Of a stretch of 8,466 bases of DNA, positions 1 to 6,882 are shown one piece after another. The position numbers and the translations under genes were made by a program. The stretch is from Pseudomonadota bacterium (lineage in GTDB: Bacteria; Pseudomonadota; Gammaproteobacteria; Xanthomonadales; Xanthomonadaceae). The notes under the pieces were generated by a model. It was not told the origin of the DNA. It ran no database searches and saw only the letters and a program-made list of their open reading frames with translations. The stretch lies in NCBI GenBank assembly GCA_023453655.1, contig JAEXTE010000042.1:1-8466 (forward strand), in the 5' to 3' direction. The first letter of the stretch is position 1. The number at the start of each line of letters is the position of its first letter.

Positions 1-473
1 ACCGGGAGCTGCTGCGCCCGGGCCAGCCGGAGGGCGCCGGCGCCGGGCGGCAGGGCCACGACCAGGTAGGCCAGGCCCTCCTCGCCGCCCCACAGCGGGT
101 CGTTGAGCAGCTGGGTCAGCGCCGAGGTGGCCATCGGCCCGCGCCAGATCATCGGCGTGTCGGCATCGACCAGCAGCCCGATCGACATCGCCTCGATCCC
201 GTGCGCGCGCATCGGCAGGATCGACTTGCCATCGGGGCTGTCGGGCTTGCCGGACAGCCCGAGCATCATCGGGATGCTGGGGCCGTACACGTCGGCGTCC
301 AGCACGCCGACGCGGGCACCCTCGGCGGCCAGCGCCAGGGCCAGGTTCACCGAGGTCGTCGATTTTCCGACGCCACCCTTGCCCGAGCCGACGGCGAGGA
401 TGTTGCGGACCCGCGGATGCGGCTGGAGCTGGGCCTGCACGGCCCGGGCGGCCGTGCGTTGTGACGGAATCAT
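1..473 (-). CDS. apbC: Fe-S cluster carrier ATPase ApbC/Mrp, 5' part only (3' end beyond the window)
   Basis: Mrp/ApbC/Nbp35 proteins are P-loop ATPases that bind a 4Fe-4S cluster and hand it to apoproteins in the cytoplasm. I read 157 codons from an ATG at 473 (minus strand) with no stop before the edge. A deviant Walker A motif GKGGVGKS lies at residues 31-38, with the family signature DADVYGPSIP at about 59-68 and MIWRGPMAT at about 108-116. All match E. coli Mrp closely. Only about 22 residues precede the ATPase core, so the N-terminal MIP18-like domain of E. coli Mrp is absent, as I recall for xanthomonad forms. No clear Shine-Dalgarno sequence precedes the ATG. The expected Walker B stretch D-[LM]-P-P-G-T-G-D reads A-L-P-P-G-A-G-A at residues 140-147, and the next residues also deviate. 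That is either a dead or degenerating ATPase or sequence error at the edge. The cluster-binding CxxC would lie outside the window. The family call is secure; functionality is not. Confidence 0.9.
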   Translation of the reverse strand, partial: MIPSQRTAARAVQAQLQPHPRVRNILAVGSGKGGVGKSTTSVNLALALAAEGARVGVLDADVYGPSIPMMLGLSGKPDSPDGKSILPMRAHGIEAMSIGLLVDADTPMIWRGPMATSALTQLLNDPLWGGEEGLAYLVVALPPGAGALRLARAQQLP

Positions 474-668
474 CGGCGGGGATCCATGGACTGCAGCGAC
501 CCGGACCAAGTGCGAGGGTCCGACATGAACGGAAGGGCAATTGTTGCACGGTTAACCTTGTGTTAAAAGGACCGGCAATCGGACAAACGAGCCGAGGTGT
601 TGGGTCAACTCTCCCGCAGTCACAACGGGACGGCCCTGCGTTTTACTCCATCCTGGAACTATGCCCAC
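474..668. promoter_or_regulatory. Divergent intergenic region between apbC and the TonB-dependent receptor gene
   Basis: This 195-bp gap must hold the start signals for apbC (minus) and the receptor gene (plus). Its centre (about 540-570) is much more AT-rich than the surroundings. It contains the palindrome GGTTAACC at 550-557 and two direct copies of GTTAA at 551-555 and 562-566, 11 bp apart, about one helical turn. A weak sigma-70-like pair for the receptor is TTGTTG (541-546) with TAAAAG (564-569), spacer 17 bp. A 6-bp inverted repeat, CGGACC (502-507) and GGTCCG (517-522), lies in the probable apbC leader. I see no convincing promoter for apbC. Being a control region is an inference from gene layout; the repeats are directly visible. 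Confidence 0.45.
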
Positions 669-3581
669 ATGATGATTTCTCGTAACCGCCCGCGCCCGAG
701 CCGGCTGAGTTCAGCGCTGCTCAGTGCCATGATCCTGACGGGCTCCGGTGTCGTCGCCGCCCAGGAAACGGGTGCGCCGGTTGAGCCGGATTCCAATGCC
801 CGCACGCTGGACAAGATCACCGTCACGGGGTCGTTGATCCCGCAGACCCAGATCGAAACCTTCACCCCGGTCACCGTGATCACGGCCGAGGACATCCAGT
901 CCCGCGGCTTCGCCAACATCGCCGAGGTTTTGCAGAAGAGTTCGTTCGCCACCGGCGGCGTGCAGGGCTCGCAGTCGTCGGCCTCTTTCACCCAGGGTGC
1001 GGAGACGGTCAGCCTGTTCGGCCTGCCACCGGGCTACGTGAAGTACCTCATCGACGGACGCCCGATGGCGAACTATCCGGCGCTGTACAACGGCTCCGAC
1101 ACGTTCAACAACATCAGCGGCATTCCGATCGACCTGGTCGAGCGCATCGAGATCCTGCCGGGCGGCCAGTCCTCCCTCTATGGATCCGACGCCATTGCCG
1201 GCGTCATCAACATCATCCTCAAGAAGAGCATGGACGGCTCCTCGATCTCGATCCGCGGCGGCGGCTATAGCGAAGGCGGCGGCAACAGCTTCCGTGCGTC
1301 CTTCGCCACCGGTTTCAGCGGCGTCGACGACCGGCTCAACGTCCTGCTCGGCCTGCAGTACGAAGATCGCACTCCCATCTGGGGTTACCAGCGCGACATT
1401 ACCCGGGAGTTCTTCTCCGAGGGTACCGGCGCCCGGCTGGCTAGCCGCGACATCCTGGTGTACGGCCCGTTCAGCAGCTACGCATGGCCGGAAGGTGCGA
1501 ATTGCGATGCAGTAGGCAACCTCTTCAACGGCACGGTACGCGAGCGGAATCGTCCTGGCTTCGGCGACGAGAACTACTGCGGTTCCTTCAGCACGCCCGG
1601 CTATCGCACGCTGCTGAACGGCAAGGAGGCCACCCAGGTCTACGCCAACGCCACTTTTGACCTCAACCCCAACACCCAGCTGTACGCCAACGCGCTGTAC
1701 AGCGAAGAGACGTCGACGTTCCACGTCGGCTCCAACTACACCTGGTGGGGCACGGGCCCCGGATGGGGCTACTACTTCGATCCGCGGACCGGCACCGATA
1801 TCGCCGACGCTTACGGTGAGTACTTCTGTGGCGAGGATCCGGATCCCGAAGGATGCATCGCCTCGCTTCCTGGGGGTCGCTACTTGGGCCTGCAGCGCGC
1901 GTTCGCGCCTGAGGAAATGGGCCCCGGTGGTTTCAAGGACACGATGGAGAAGCACAAGAGCAAGTCCCATCGCATCACCTTCGGTGTAAACGGCACCTTC
2001 GGCGAGTCGAGCTGGGATTACGACGTCGGCTTTACCCGCACCGACTACAAGCTCAATGAGCACGGCTTCGTCCGCTGGGCCGAGCCCATGAACCAGTACT
2101 TCCAGGAGCGCGTGCTGGGGCCGCAACTTGGCGTCGACCCGCTGTTCGGTGCGTATCCGATCTTCCAGCCCGACTATGCGGCGTTCTACCAGCCCATTTC
2201 GCCGGAAGACTTCGCCGCGATGACCGGCTACGCGGTCTCCCGCAGCAAGACCGTAGACCAGATGCTGCGTGCACAGGTCACCTCGACCAGCCTGTTCGCG
2301 CTGCCGGGGGGCGACGCCGGCCTCGCCATCGCGGCCGAGTGGGGCGAGCAGGAGTGGGACTACACCCCGGATCCGGGCTATCTCAACGGTGACGTGTGGG
2401 GTACCACGGCGGTGGCCGGTGGCGGCGAACGCGACCGCTACGCGCTGGTTTCCGAACTGCGCATGCCGGTGTTCGAGCCGCTGACCCTGACCTTGGCGGG
2501 CCGCTATGACTCCTTCAAGGCGAGTGGCCGCACGATCGACAAGCCGACGTACAGCCTTGGCCTCGAATACCGTCCGACCGATACCCTGCTGCTGCGCGGC
2601 AAGTACGGTACGGCTTTCCGTTCGCCGACCCTGTCCGACCTGTATCAGGGTCGTAGCGGCTACTACACCTCCGTCGTCGACTACTACAACTGCTCGCTGC
2701 TCGGTTTCGAGCCGGGCGACGCCAGCAGCGACTGCCCCGCGCAGTACAGCAGCCGCCAGGTGTTCGGCCAGCAGGCCGGCAGCCTCGACCTGCAGCCGAT
2801 CAATGCCGACGTGTGGAGCGCAGGCGTGGTGTGGGCCCCGATCGCCGGGATGTCGCTGAACCTGGACTACCACAGCTGGGACATCCGCGACGAAGTGACG
2901 CAGGAAAGCGCCGATAGCCTGATGCGCCAGGAGTACCGCTGCCGCACCGGCCTGGACGATATCAACTCCGTGCTGTGCCAGGTGACGCTCGCGCAGGTCA
3001 CGCGCTCGGCGACGGGTGCGGTGACCGAGATCTTCACCCCGAAGGTAAACGTGTCGCGCCAGACCCTCGAAGCCGTCACCGCTGGCGTGAACTATGCGTT
3101 CGACATCGGCGCATTCGGCAGCATGGCCCTGCGCGCCAACTACACGCAGAAGCTCGATCACGAGTATCAGCAGTACGCCGAGGACGACATGATCGACCTG
3201 CTGCGCTCTCCGGACTGGAGTTCCGACCCGCGCCGCAAGGCCGACGCGTCGCTCTCCTGGTCGAAGAACAAGTGGGACTCGACCATCTACGCGAACTGGA
3301 CCGACCGGACCCCGAACTACCGCGCCCGCCTGGACGGCGACTACGACCATGCGCTGGCAGGCAAGCTGGGTTCGTTCACCACGTACAACGCGTCGGTGAG
3401 CTACTCGCCGCTCGAGAACCTCCAGTTCTCGGCACTGGTCAACAACGTGTTCAATCGCATGCCTCCGGTAGACAGGTCGTACCCGAATACGTCGGGTGCG
3501 CCTTACAACGACGAGGTGTGGAACCCGTACGGCCGTGGCTACTATCTGGAGTTGCGCTACGCCTTCGGCGGAAGCAACTAA
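669..3581 (+). CDS. TonB-dependent outer-membrane receptor, ligand unknown
   Basis: TonB-dependent receptors import scarce nutrients (iron chelates, vitamin B12, glycans) across the outer membrane using TonB/ExbBD energy. From ATG 669 the protein has 970 residues. A signal peptide spans about 1-31, with an Arg-rich start, a hydrophobic core LSSALLSAMIL and a cleavage region VVAAQ. A TonB-box-like DKITVTGS lies at 48-55. The plug domain covers about 60-185, with VERIEILPGGQSSLYGSDA followed by IAGVINIILKK. The rest is a beta-barrel rich in aromatics and Gly, ending YYLELRYAF plus four residues (GGSN). The open frame extends upstream to 597, but an N-terminus there would bury the signal peptide. 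ATG 669, 10 nt after GGAA (655-658), fits best; ATG 672 is also possible. All eight cysteines fall in four close pairs (279/304, 387/396, 675/689, 758/770), probably loop disulfides. No regulator, TonB or transport gene is adjacent to suggest a ligand. Its codons look less GC-rich than those of metG. The family is certain; the substrate is not inferable. Confidence 0.95.
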   Translation: MMISRNRPRPSRLSSALLSAMILTGSGVVAAQETGAPVEPDSNARTLDKITVTGSLIPQTQIETFTPVTVITAEDIQSRGFANIAEVLQKSSFATGGVQGSQSSASFTQGAETVSLFGLPPGYVKYLIDGRPMANYPALYNGSDTFNNISGIPIDLVERIEILPGGQSSLYGSDAIAGVINIILKKSMDGSSISIRGGGYSEGGGNSFRASFATGFSGVDDRLNVLLGLQYEDRTPIWGYQRDITREFFSEGTGARLASRDILVYGPFSSYAWPEGANCDAVGNLFNGTVRERNRPGFGDENYCGSFSTPGYRTLLNGKEATQVYANATFDLNPNTQLYANALYSEETSTFHVGSNYTWWGTGPGWGYYFDPRTGTDIADAYGEYFCGEDPDPEGCIASLPGGRYLGLQRAFAPEEMGPGGFKDTMEKHKSKSHRITFGVNGTFGESSWDYDVGFTRTDYKLNEHGFVRWAEPMNQYFQERVLGPQLGVDPLFGAYPIFQPDYAAFYQPISPEDFAAMTGYAVSRSKTVDQMLRAQVTSTSLFALPGGDAGLAIAAEWGEQEWDYTPDPGYLNGDVWGTTAVAGGGERDRYALVSELRMPVFEPLTLTLAGRYDSFKASGRTIDKPTYSLGLEYRPTDTLLLRGKYGTAFRSPTLSDLYQGRSGYYTSVVDYYNCSLLGFEPGDASSDCPAQYSSRQVFGQQAGSLDLQPINADVWSAGVVWAPIAGMSLNLDYHSWDIRDEVTQESADSLMRQEYRCRTGLDDINSVLCQVTLAQVTRSATGAVTEIFTPKVNVSRQTLEAVTAGVNYAFDIGAFGSMALRANYTQKLDHEYQQYAEDDMIDLLRSPDWSSDPRRKADASLSWSKNKWDSTIYANWTDRTPNYRARLDGDYDHALAGKLGSFTTYNASVSYSPLENLQFSALVNNVFNRMPPVDRSYPNTSGAPYNDEVWNPYGRGYYLELRYAFGGSN

Positions 3582-3601
3582 AGCTTCCCGCTGTCCGAAT
3601 G

Positions 3602-3630
3602 GAGCCCCGCGCAAGCGGGGCTCTTTTTTT
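3602..3630 (+). terminator. Strong rho-independent terminator of the receptor gene
   Basis: A perfect 9-bp stem, GAGCCCCGC (3602-3610) with GCGGGGCTC (3615-3623), is closed by a GCAA loop (a GNRA tetraloop). Seven T residues follow at 3624-3630. It begins 21 bp after the receptor stop codon, so the receptor is probably transcribed alone and DUF2147 needs its own promoter. Confidence 0.93.
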
Positions 3631-3661
3631 GCCGCCCGCTGACTGCGGCGGACGCCGCCTG

Positions 3662-3689
3662 TTCCATTCGCGACCGGATGGTATATAAG
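3662..3689 (+). promoter_or_regulatory. Candidate promoter of the DUF2147 gene
   Basis: GTATATAAGG (3681-3690) is a short AT-rich island between the terminator and the gene. TATAAG (3684-3689) can serve as a -10 element, with a poor -35 match TTCCAT (3662-3667) 16 bp upstream. A transcript would start near 3695 and reach the ribosome site GGAG (3711-3714), 7 nt before ATG 3722. The terminator upstream makes some promoter here likely; the exact hexamers are uncertain. Confidence 0.4.
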
Positions 3690-3721
3690 GCCGACATACA
3701 CGACGGATCCGGAGCCCCTGA

Positions 3722-4156
3722 ATGCGCAAATCCCCCCTGTTGATCACCTTGGCCATGCTGCTCGCGACCGCGTTGCCAGCCGCGGCCGCCGACCCCGCGG
3801 TCGGCCGCTGGAAGACCATCGACGGCGACACCGGCCAGGCCAAGTCGATCGTCGAGATCAGCCAGAACGCCGACGGCAGCCTCAGCGGCCGCATCGTCGA
3901 GCTGCTCAACCCGAGCCGTCCCAATCCCACCTGCGACAAGTGCAAGGACGATCGCAAGAACAAGCCGATCACCGGGATGGAGATCATCCGCGGAATGCGG
4001 CGCGACGGCGAGGACTACGCCGGCGGCACCATCCTCAAGCCCGACGAGGGCAAGGTGTACAAGTCGAAGATGGAGCTGATCGAAGGCGGCAGCAAGCTCG
4101 AGGTGTCGGGCTGCGTCGCGTTCATCTGCAAGTCGCAGGTCTGGCTGCGGCAGTAA
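3722..4156 (+). CDS. Secreted DUF2147 family protein
   Basis: The protein has 144 residues. A signal peptide spans about 1-23 (MRKSPLLITLAMLLATALP, then an Ala run, cleavage before DP), so it is expected in the periplasm. The mature part follows the DUF2147 pattern: VGRWKTIDGDTGQAKSIVEI at about 27-46, then SGRIVELL, a central KPITGMEIIRGM segment, YAGGTILKPDEGKVYKSKM, and a C-terminal SQVWLRQ. The biochemical role of DUF2147 is not established, and I do not propose one. It carries four cysteines in two short spacings, C71-x2-C74 and C131-x4-C136, which could form disulfides or a metal site. GGAG at 3711-3714 with 7-nt spacing supports the start. It stands between two terminators and is probably monocistronic. 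Domain assignment is confident and function is unknown. Confidence 0.9.
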   Translation: MRKSPLLITLAMLLATALPAAAADPAVGRWKTIDGDTGQAKSIVEISQNADGSLSGRIVELLNPSRPNPTCDKCKDDRKNKPITGMEIIRGMRRDGEDYAGGTILKPDEGKVYKSKMELIEGGSKLEVSGCVAFICKSQVWLRQ

Positions 4157-4179
4157 CTCCGCGCCAGGCAGGCGCCAGG

Positions 4180-4210
4180 GGCCCGGCCATCGCGCCGGGC
4201 CTTTCCGTTT
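4180..4210 (+). terminator. Probable rho-independent terminator after the DUF2147 gene
   Basis: An 8-bp perfect stem, GGCCCGGC (4180-4187) with GCCGGGCC (4194-4201), has a CATCGC loop. It is followed by TTTCCGTTT, a broken and short T-tract. The stem is strong but the tail is poor, so some read-through into metG is possible. It lies 23 bp after the stop codon. Confidence 0.7.
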
Positions 4211-4240
4211 CCCGGGTTCGCAGGGGCGCTCCGGCGGCCA

Positions 4241-4249
4241 TGCGATAAT
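4241..4249 (+). promoter_or_regulatory. Candidate extended -10 promoter of metG
   Basis: TGCGATAAT fits the extended -10 pattern TGnTATAAT with one mismatch (GATAAT for TATAAT). No good -35 hexamer is seen at 16-18 bp, which an extended -10 can compensate for. The predicted transcript starts near 4256, giving a metG leader of about 20 nt without an obvious Shine-Dalgarno sequence. Confidence 0.45.
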
Positions 4250-4276
4250 CGGCGCCCCTTCGCAGAACGCCGCGCC

Positions 4277-6394
4277 ATGCCCCGCCCCGCCCTCGTCACC
4301 AGCGCCCTGCCCTACGGCAACGGGCACCTGCACATCGGCCATCTTGTCGGCTATATCCAGGCCGACATCTGGGTGCGGGCGCGACGCATGGCCGGCGGCG
4401 AGGTGCATTTCGTCTGCGCCAACGACACCCACGGCACCCCGATCATGCTCGCGGCCGAAAAGGCCGGCGTGGCGCCCGAGGACTTCATCAAGATTACCCA
4501 GGCCAGCCAGCAGCGCGACTTCGGCGACTTCCGCGTCGACTTCGACTGGTACCACTCGACCCATTCGGACGAGAACCGCGAACTGACCGAGCGCTTCTAC
4601 GCCGCGCTCGACCGCGGCGGCCACATTGACCGTCGCTCGATCGAGCAGCTCTACGATCCGGTCAAGCAGATGTTCCTGCCCGACCGCTACGTCAAGGGCA
4701 GCTGCCCGGTCTGTGGCACCGATGACCAGTACGGCGACAACTGCGAGAACTGCGGCGCGACCTATTCGCCGACCGAGCTCAAGAACCCGCGCTCGGTGGT
4801 CTCCGGCGCGACGCCGGAACTGCGCGCATCCGAGCACTTCTTCTTCAGGGTCGGCGACTTCACCGAGACGCTGCGCGGCTGGCTGGAGCGCGACGTCGCC
4901 ATCCCCGGCGTCAAGGCCAAGCTGCGCGAGTGGATCGACGCCGAGGGCGGCCTGCGCGACTGGGACATCTCGCGCGACGCGCCCTATTTCGGCTTCGAGA
5001 TCCCGGGCCATCCGGGCAAGTACTTCTACGTCTGGCTGGATGCCCCGATCGGCTACTTCTCCAGCCTGCTGGCGCTGGCTCGCAGCGGCCGCAAACCCGG
5101 TTTCGACGAGGCGGCGTTCGACGGGCTGCTGGCGCCCGGCGAGCACGCCGAGCTGCGCCACTTCATCGGCAAGGACATCGTCAACTTCCACGGCCTGTTC
5201 TGGCCGGCGGTGCTGTCGGGCAACGGTCTGCGCCTGCCCGAACGCCTGCACGTCAACGGCTACCTGATCGTCGACGGCGCGAAGATGTCGAAGTCGCGCG
5301 GCACCTTCGTGATGGCGCGCACCTACCTCGACAGCGGCCTCGATCCCGAAGCGCTGCGCTACTACTTCGCCACCAAGTCCTCCGGCGGCGTGGACGACGT
5401 CGACCTCAACCTGTCGGACTTCGTCGCGCGTGTGAACAGCGACCTGGTCGGCAAGTTCGTCAACATCGCCAGCCGCTGCGCGAAGTTGCTGGAAACGCAG
5501 TTCGGCAACGTCCTGCCCGGCGGCACGCCCGAAGGCGGAAGCGAAGGCTGGGCGGCGCAGGCGCGCGCGGTGCGCGATGGCGTGCGCAAGGCCAGCCTGA
5601 CGGCGCCGCCGGACTACGAAGCCGGCAACTTCGCGGCCGTGGCGCGCAGCGCCATGGCCGCGGCCGACAGCGTCAACGAGTACATCGCGCAGACCGCGCC
5701 CTGGGCGCTGGCCAAGGATCCCGCGCGCCGCGCCGCCCTGCACCTGGTGCTGGGCACCTCGCTGCAGGCCTTCGCCGACATCGCGGGCATGCTCAAGCCG
5801 GTGCTGCCGGGCATCGTCGCGCGCGTCGAGCAGTACCTCGGCGTCGACGGCCTGCGCCCGGGCGCCTTCGTCGAACTCGACGGCCGCACGCTGCAGTCCT
5901 ACGTTCCCCTGTTCACCCGCATCGACCCCAAGCACATCCAGGCCATGACCGACGCCAGCAAGGACACCCTCGCCGCTCACGTGGACGCCACGCCCGCCAA
6001 GGCCGCCGCGAAGGACGCCGCCAAGGAGGCGTCGCTCGCGCAGGCCGCTGGCGACGCGCCGGCCTATATCGGCATCGACGACTTCGCCAAGCTCGACCTG
6101 CGTATCGGCAAGGTGCTCGAGTGCGGCTTCGTCGAGGGCTCGGACAAGCTGCTGCGCTTCCTGCTCGACGCCGGCGAGCTCGGCCAGCGCCAGATCTTCT
6201 CCGGCATCCGCGCCAGTTACGGCGAACCGGACACCCTGGTCGGTCGCAAGGTCGTGTTCATCGCCAACCTCGCGCCGCGCAAGATGCGCTTCGGGCTGAG
6301 CGAGGGCATGATCCTGTCGGCCGGCTTCGACGGCGGCGCGCTGGCGCTGCTGGATGCCGACGACGGCGCCCAGCCCGGCATGCCGGTGCGCTGA
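4277..6394 (+). CDS. metG: Methionyl-tRNA synthetase (long form with C-terminal tRNA-binding domain)
   Basis: This essential cytoplasmic enzyme charges tRNA-Met with methionine using ATP (EC 6.1.1.10). It has 705 residues, against 677 in E. coli. The class I HIGH motif is HIGH at 19-22. The zinc knuckle has two CxxC pairs, C143/C146 and C156/C159, typical of the MetG1 type. The second signature KMSKS is at 336-340. An anticodon-binding helical domain follows, then an Ala/Lys-rich linker at about 570-592. A C-terminal EMAP/Trbp111-like tRNA-binding domain (about 597-705) contains KLDLRIGKV and [10 protein letters not shown] and mediates dimerisation in the family. The start [16 protein letters not shown] aligns with the Rossmann-fold beginning of known MetG proteins, so no upstream extension is needed. 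No ribosome-binding site is evident, and the leader may be short. rnfB follows after 62 bp on the same strand, suggesting cotranscription. No key residue is missing. Confidence 0.98.
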   Translation: MPRPALVTSALPYGNGHLHIGHLVGYIQADIWVRARRMAGGEVHFVCANDTHGTPIMLAAEKAGVAPEDFIKITQASQQRDFGDFRVDFDWYHSTHSDENRELTERFYAALDRGGHIDRRSIEQLYDPVKQMFLPDRYVKGSCPVCGTDDQYGDNCENCGATYSPTELKNPRSVVSGATPELRASEHFFFRVGDFTETLRGWLERDVAIPGVKAKLREWIDAEGGLRDWDISRDAPYFGFEIPGHPGKYFYVWLDAPIGYFSSLLALARSGRKPGFDEAAFDGLLAPGEHAELRHFIGKDIVNFHGLFWPAVLSGNGLRLPERLHVNGYLIVDGAKMSKSRGTFVMARTYLDSGLDPEALRYYFATKSSGGVDDVDLNLSDFVARVNSDLVGKFVNIASRCAKLLETQFGNVLPGGTPEGGSEGWAAQARAVRDGVRKASLTAPPDYEAGNFAAVARSAMAAADSVNEYIAQTAPWALAKDPARRAALHLVLGTSLQAFADIAGMLKPVLPGIVARVEQYLGVDGLRPGAFVELDGRTLQSYVPLFTRIDPKHIQAMTDASKDTLAAHVDATPAKAAAKDAAKEASLAQAAGDAPAYIGIDDFAKLDLRIGKVLECGFVEGSDKLLRFLLDAGELGQRQIFSGIRASYGEPDTLVGRKVVFIANLAPRKMRFGLSEGMILSAGFDGGALALLDADDGAQPGMPVR

Positions 6395-6456
6395 AGGGAC
6401 CACGCGGTCGATCCCATGCAGTGCGCGCGGACCGGCTTCCACGACAGGCGGCTCGC

Positions 6457-6882
6457 GTGAGCACCGAGGCGCAGGATCCACCCGACCTCGTCGAGCGCCT
6501 GGACCGCCTGCTGCCGCAGACCCAGTGCGGACAGTGCGGCTTCGCGGGCTGCCGGCCCTATGCAGAGGCGATGGCGAGGGGCGAGGCCGGGATCGACCAC
6601 TGCCCGCCCGGGGGCGATGCCGGTGCGCTTGCGCTGGCCCGCCTGCTCGGCGTGCCCGCCCTGCCCTACGACCGCGGCCGCGGGCTGCAGCCGCCGCCGC
6701 AGGTCGCGCTGATCGTCGAGGCCGACTGCATCGGCTGCACCAAATGCATCCAGGCCTGCCCGGTCGACGCGATCGTCGGCGCGAACAAGCTGATGCACAC
6801 GGTGCTGCCGACGTTGTGCACCGGCTGCGAGCTGTGCGTCCCCGCCTGCCCGGTCGACTGCATCGTGATGGTCGGCACCTAG
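6457..6882 (+). CDS. rnfB: RnfB-like soluble ferredoxin (three 4Fe-4S clusters)
   Basis: The protein has 141 residues, shorter than E. coli RsxB/RnfB (about 190), and lacks the N-terminal membrane segment of that family. An Fe-S domain comes first, with C24-x2-C27-x4-C32-x16-C49, the classic RnfB/ArsC-type spacing. Two bacterial ferredoxin motifs C-x2-C-x2-C-x3-C-P follow, at C91/C94/C97/C101 and C121/C124/C127/C131. Three 4Fe-4S clusters are expected, plus one extra cysteine (C135). RnfB relays electrons in the Rnf/Rsx membrane complex, but no other rnf gene is visible, so this copy may serve another redox partner in the cytoplasm. I chose GTG 6457, with AGG 8 nt upstream; GTG 6421 in the same frame is an alternative. 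No ATG lies in frame near the beginning. It is 62 bp after metG. Its stop codon overlaps that of the convergent sulfotransferase gene, leaving no room for a terminator in between. Confidence 0.9.
   Translation: MSTEAQDPPDLVERLDRLLPQTQCGQCGFAGCRPYAEAMARGEAGIDHCPPGGDAGALALARLLGVPALPYDRGRGLQPPPQVALIVEADCIGCTKCIQACPVDAIVGANKLMHTVLPTLCTGCELCVPACPVDCIVMVGT

Noticed and set aside
502..522. Inverted repeat CGGACC/GGTCCG in the apbC leader
   Set aside because: It has only 6 bp with a 9-nt loop and no T-tract. It may be chance in GC-rich DNA.
597..668. N-terminal extension of the receptor from 597
   Set aside because: It would add 24 polar residues before a textbook signal peptide. ATG 669/672 gives a normal export signal and a usable ribosome site.
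474..668. Possible small RNA or riboswitch upstream of the receptor
   Set aside because: I could find no conserved riboswitch core, such as a cobalamin box, and no strong folded leader by eye.
711..3701. 996-codon open frame on the minus strand over the receptor gene
   Set aside because: It is antisense to a clear receptor, with an Arg/Val/Ala-rich low-complexity translation and no domain. Long shadow frames are expected in GC-rich DNA.
4930..6456. Long plus-strand frame running into rnfB from inside metG
   Set aside because: Only the part from 6457 shows ferredoxin motifs. The rest is an Arg-rich out-of-frame reading of metG.
3578..6481. 967-codon open frame on the minus strand over DUF2147 and metG
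   Set aside because: It mirrors the codon structure of metG, crosses two terminators, and has no recognisable motif.
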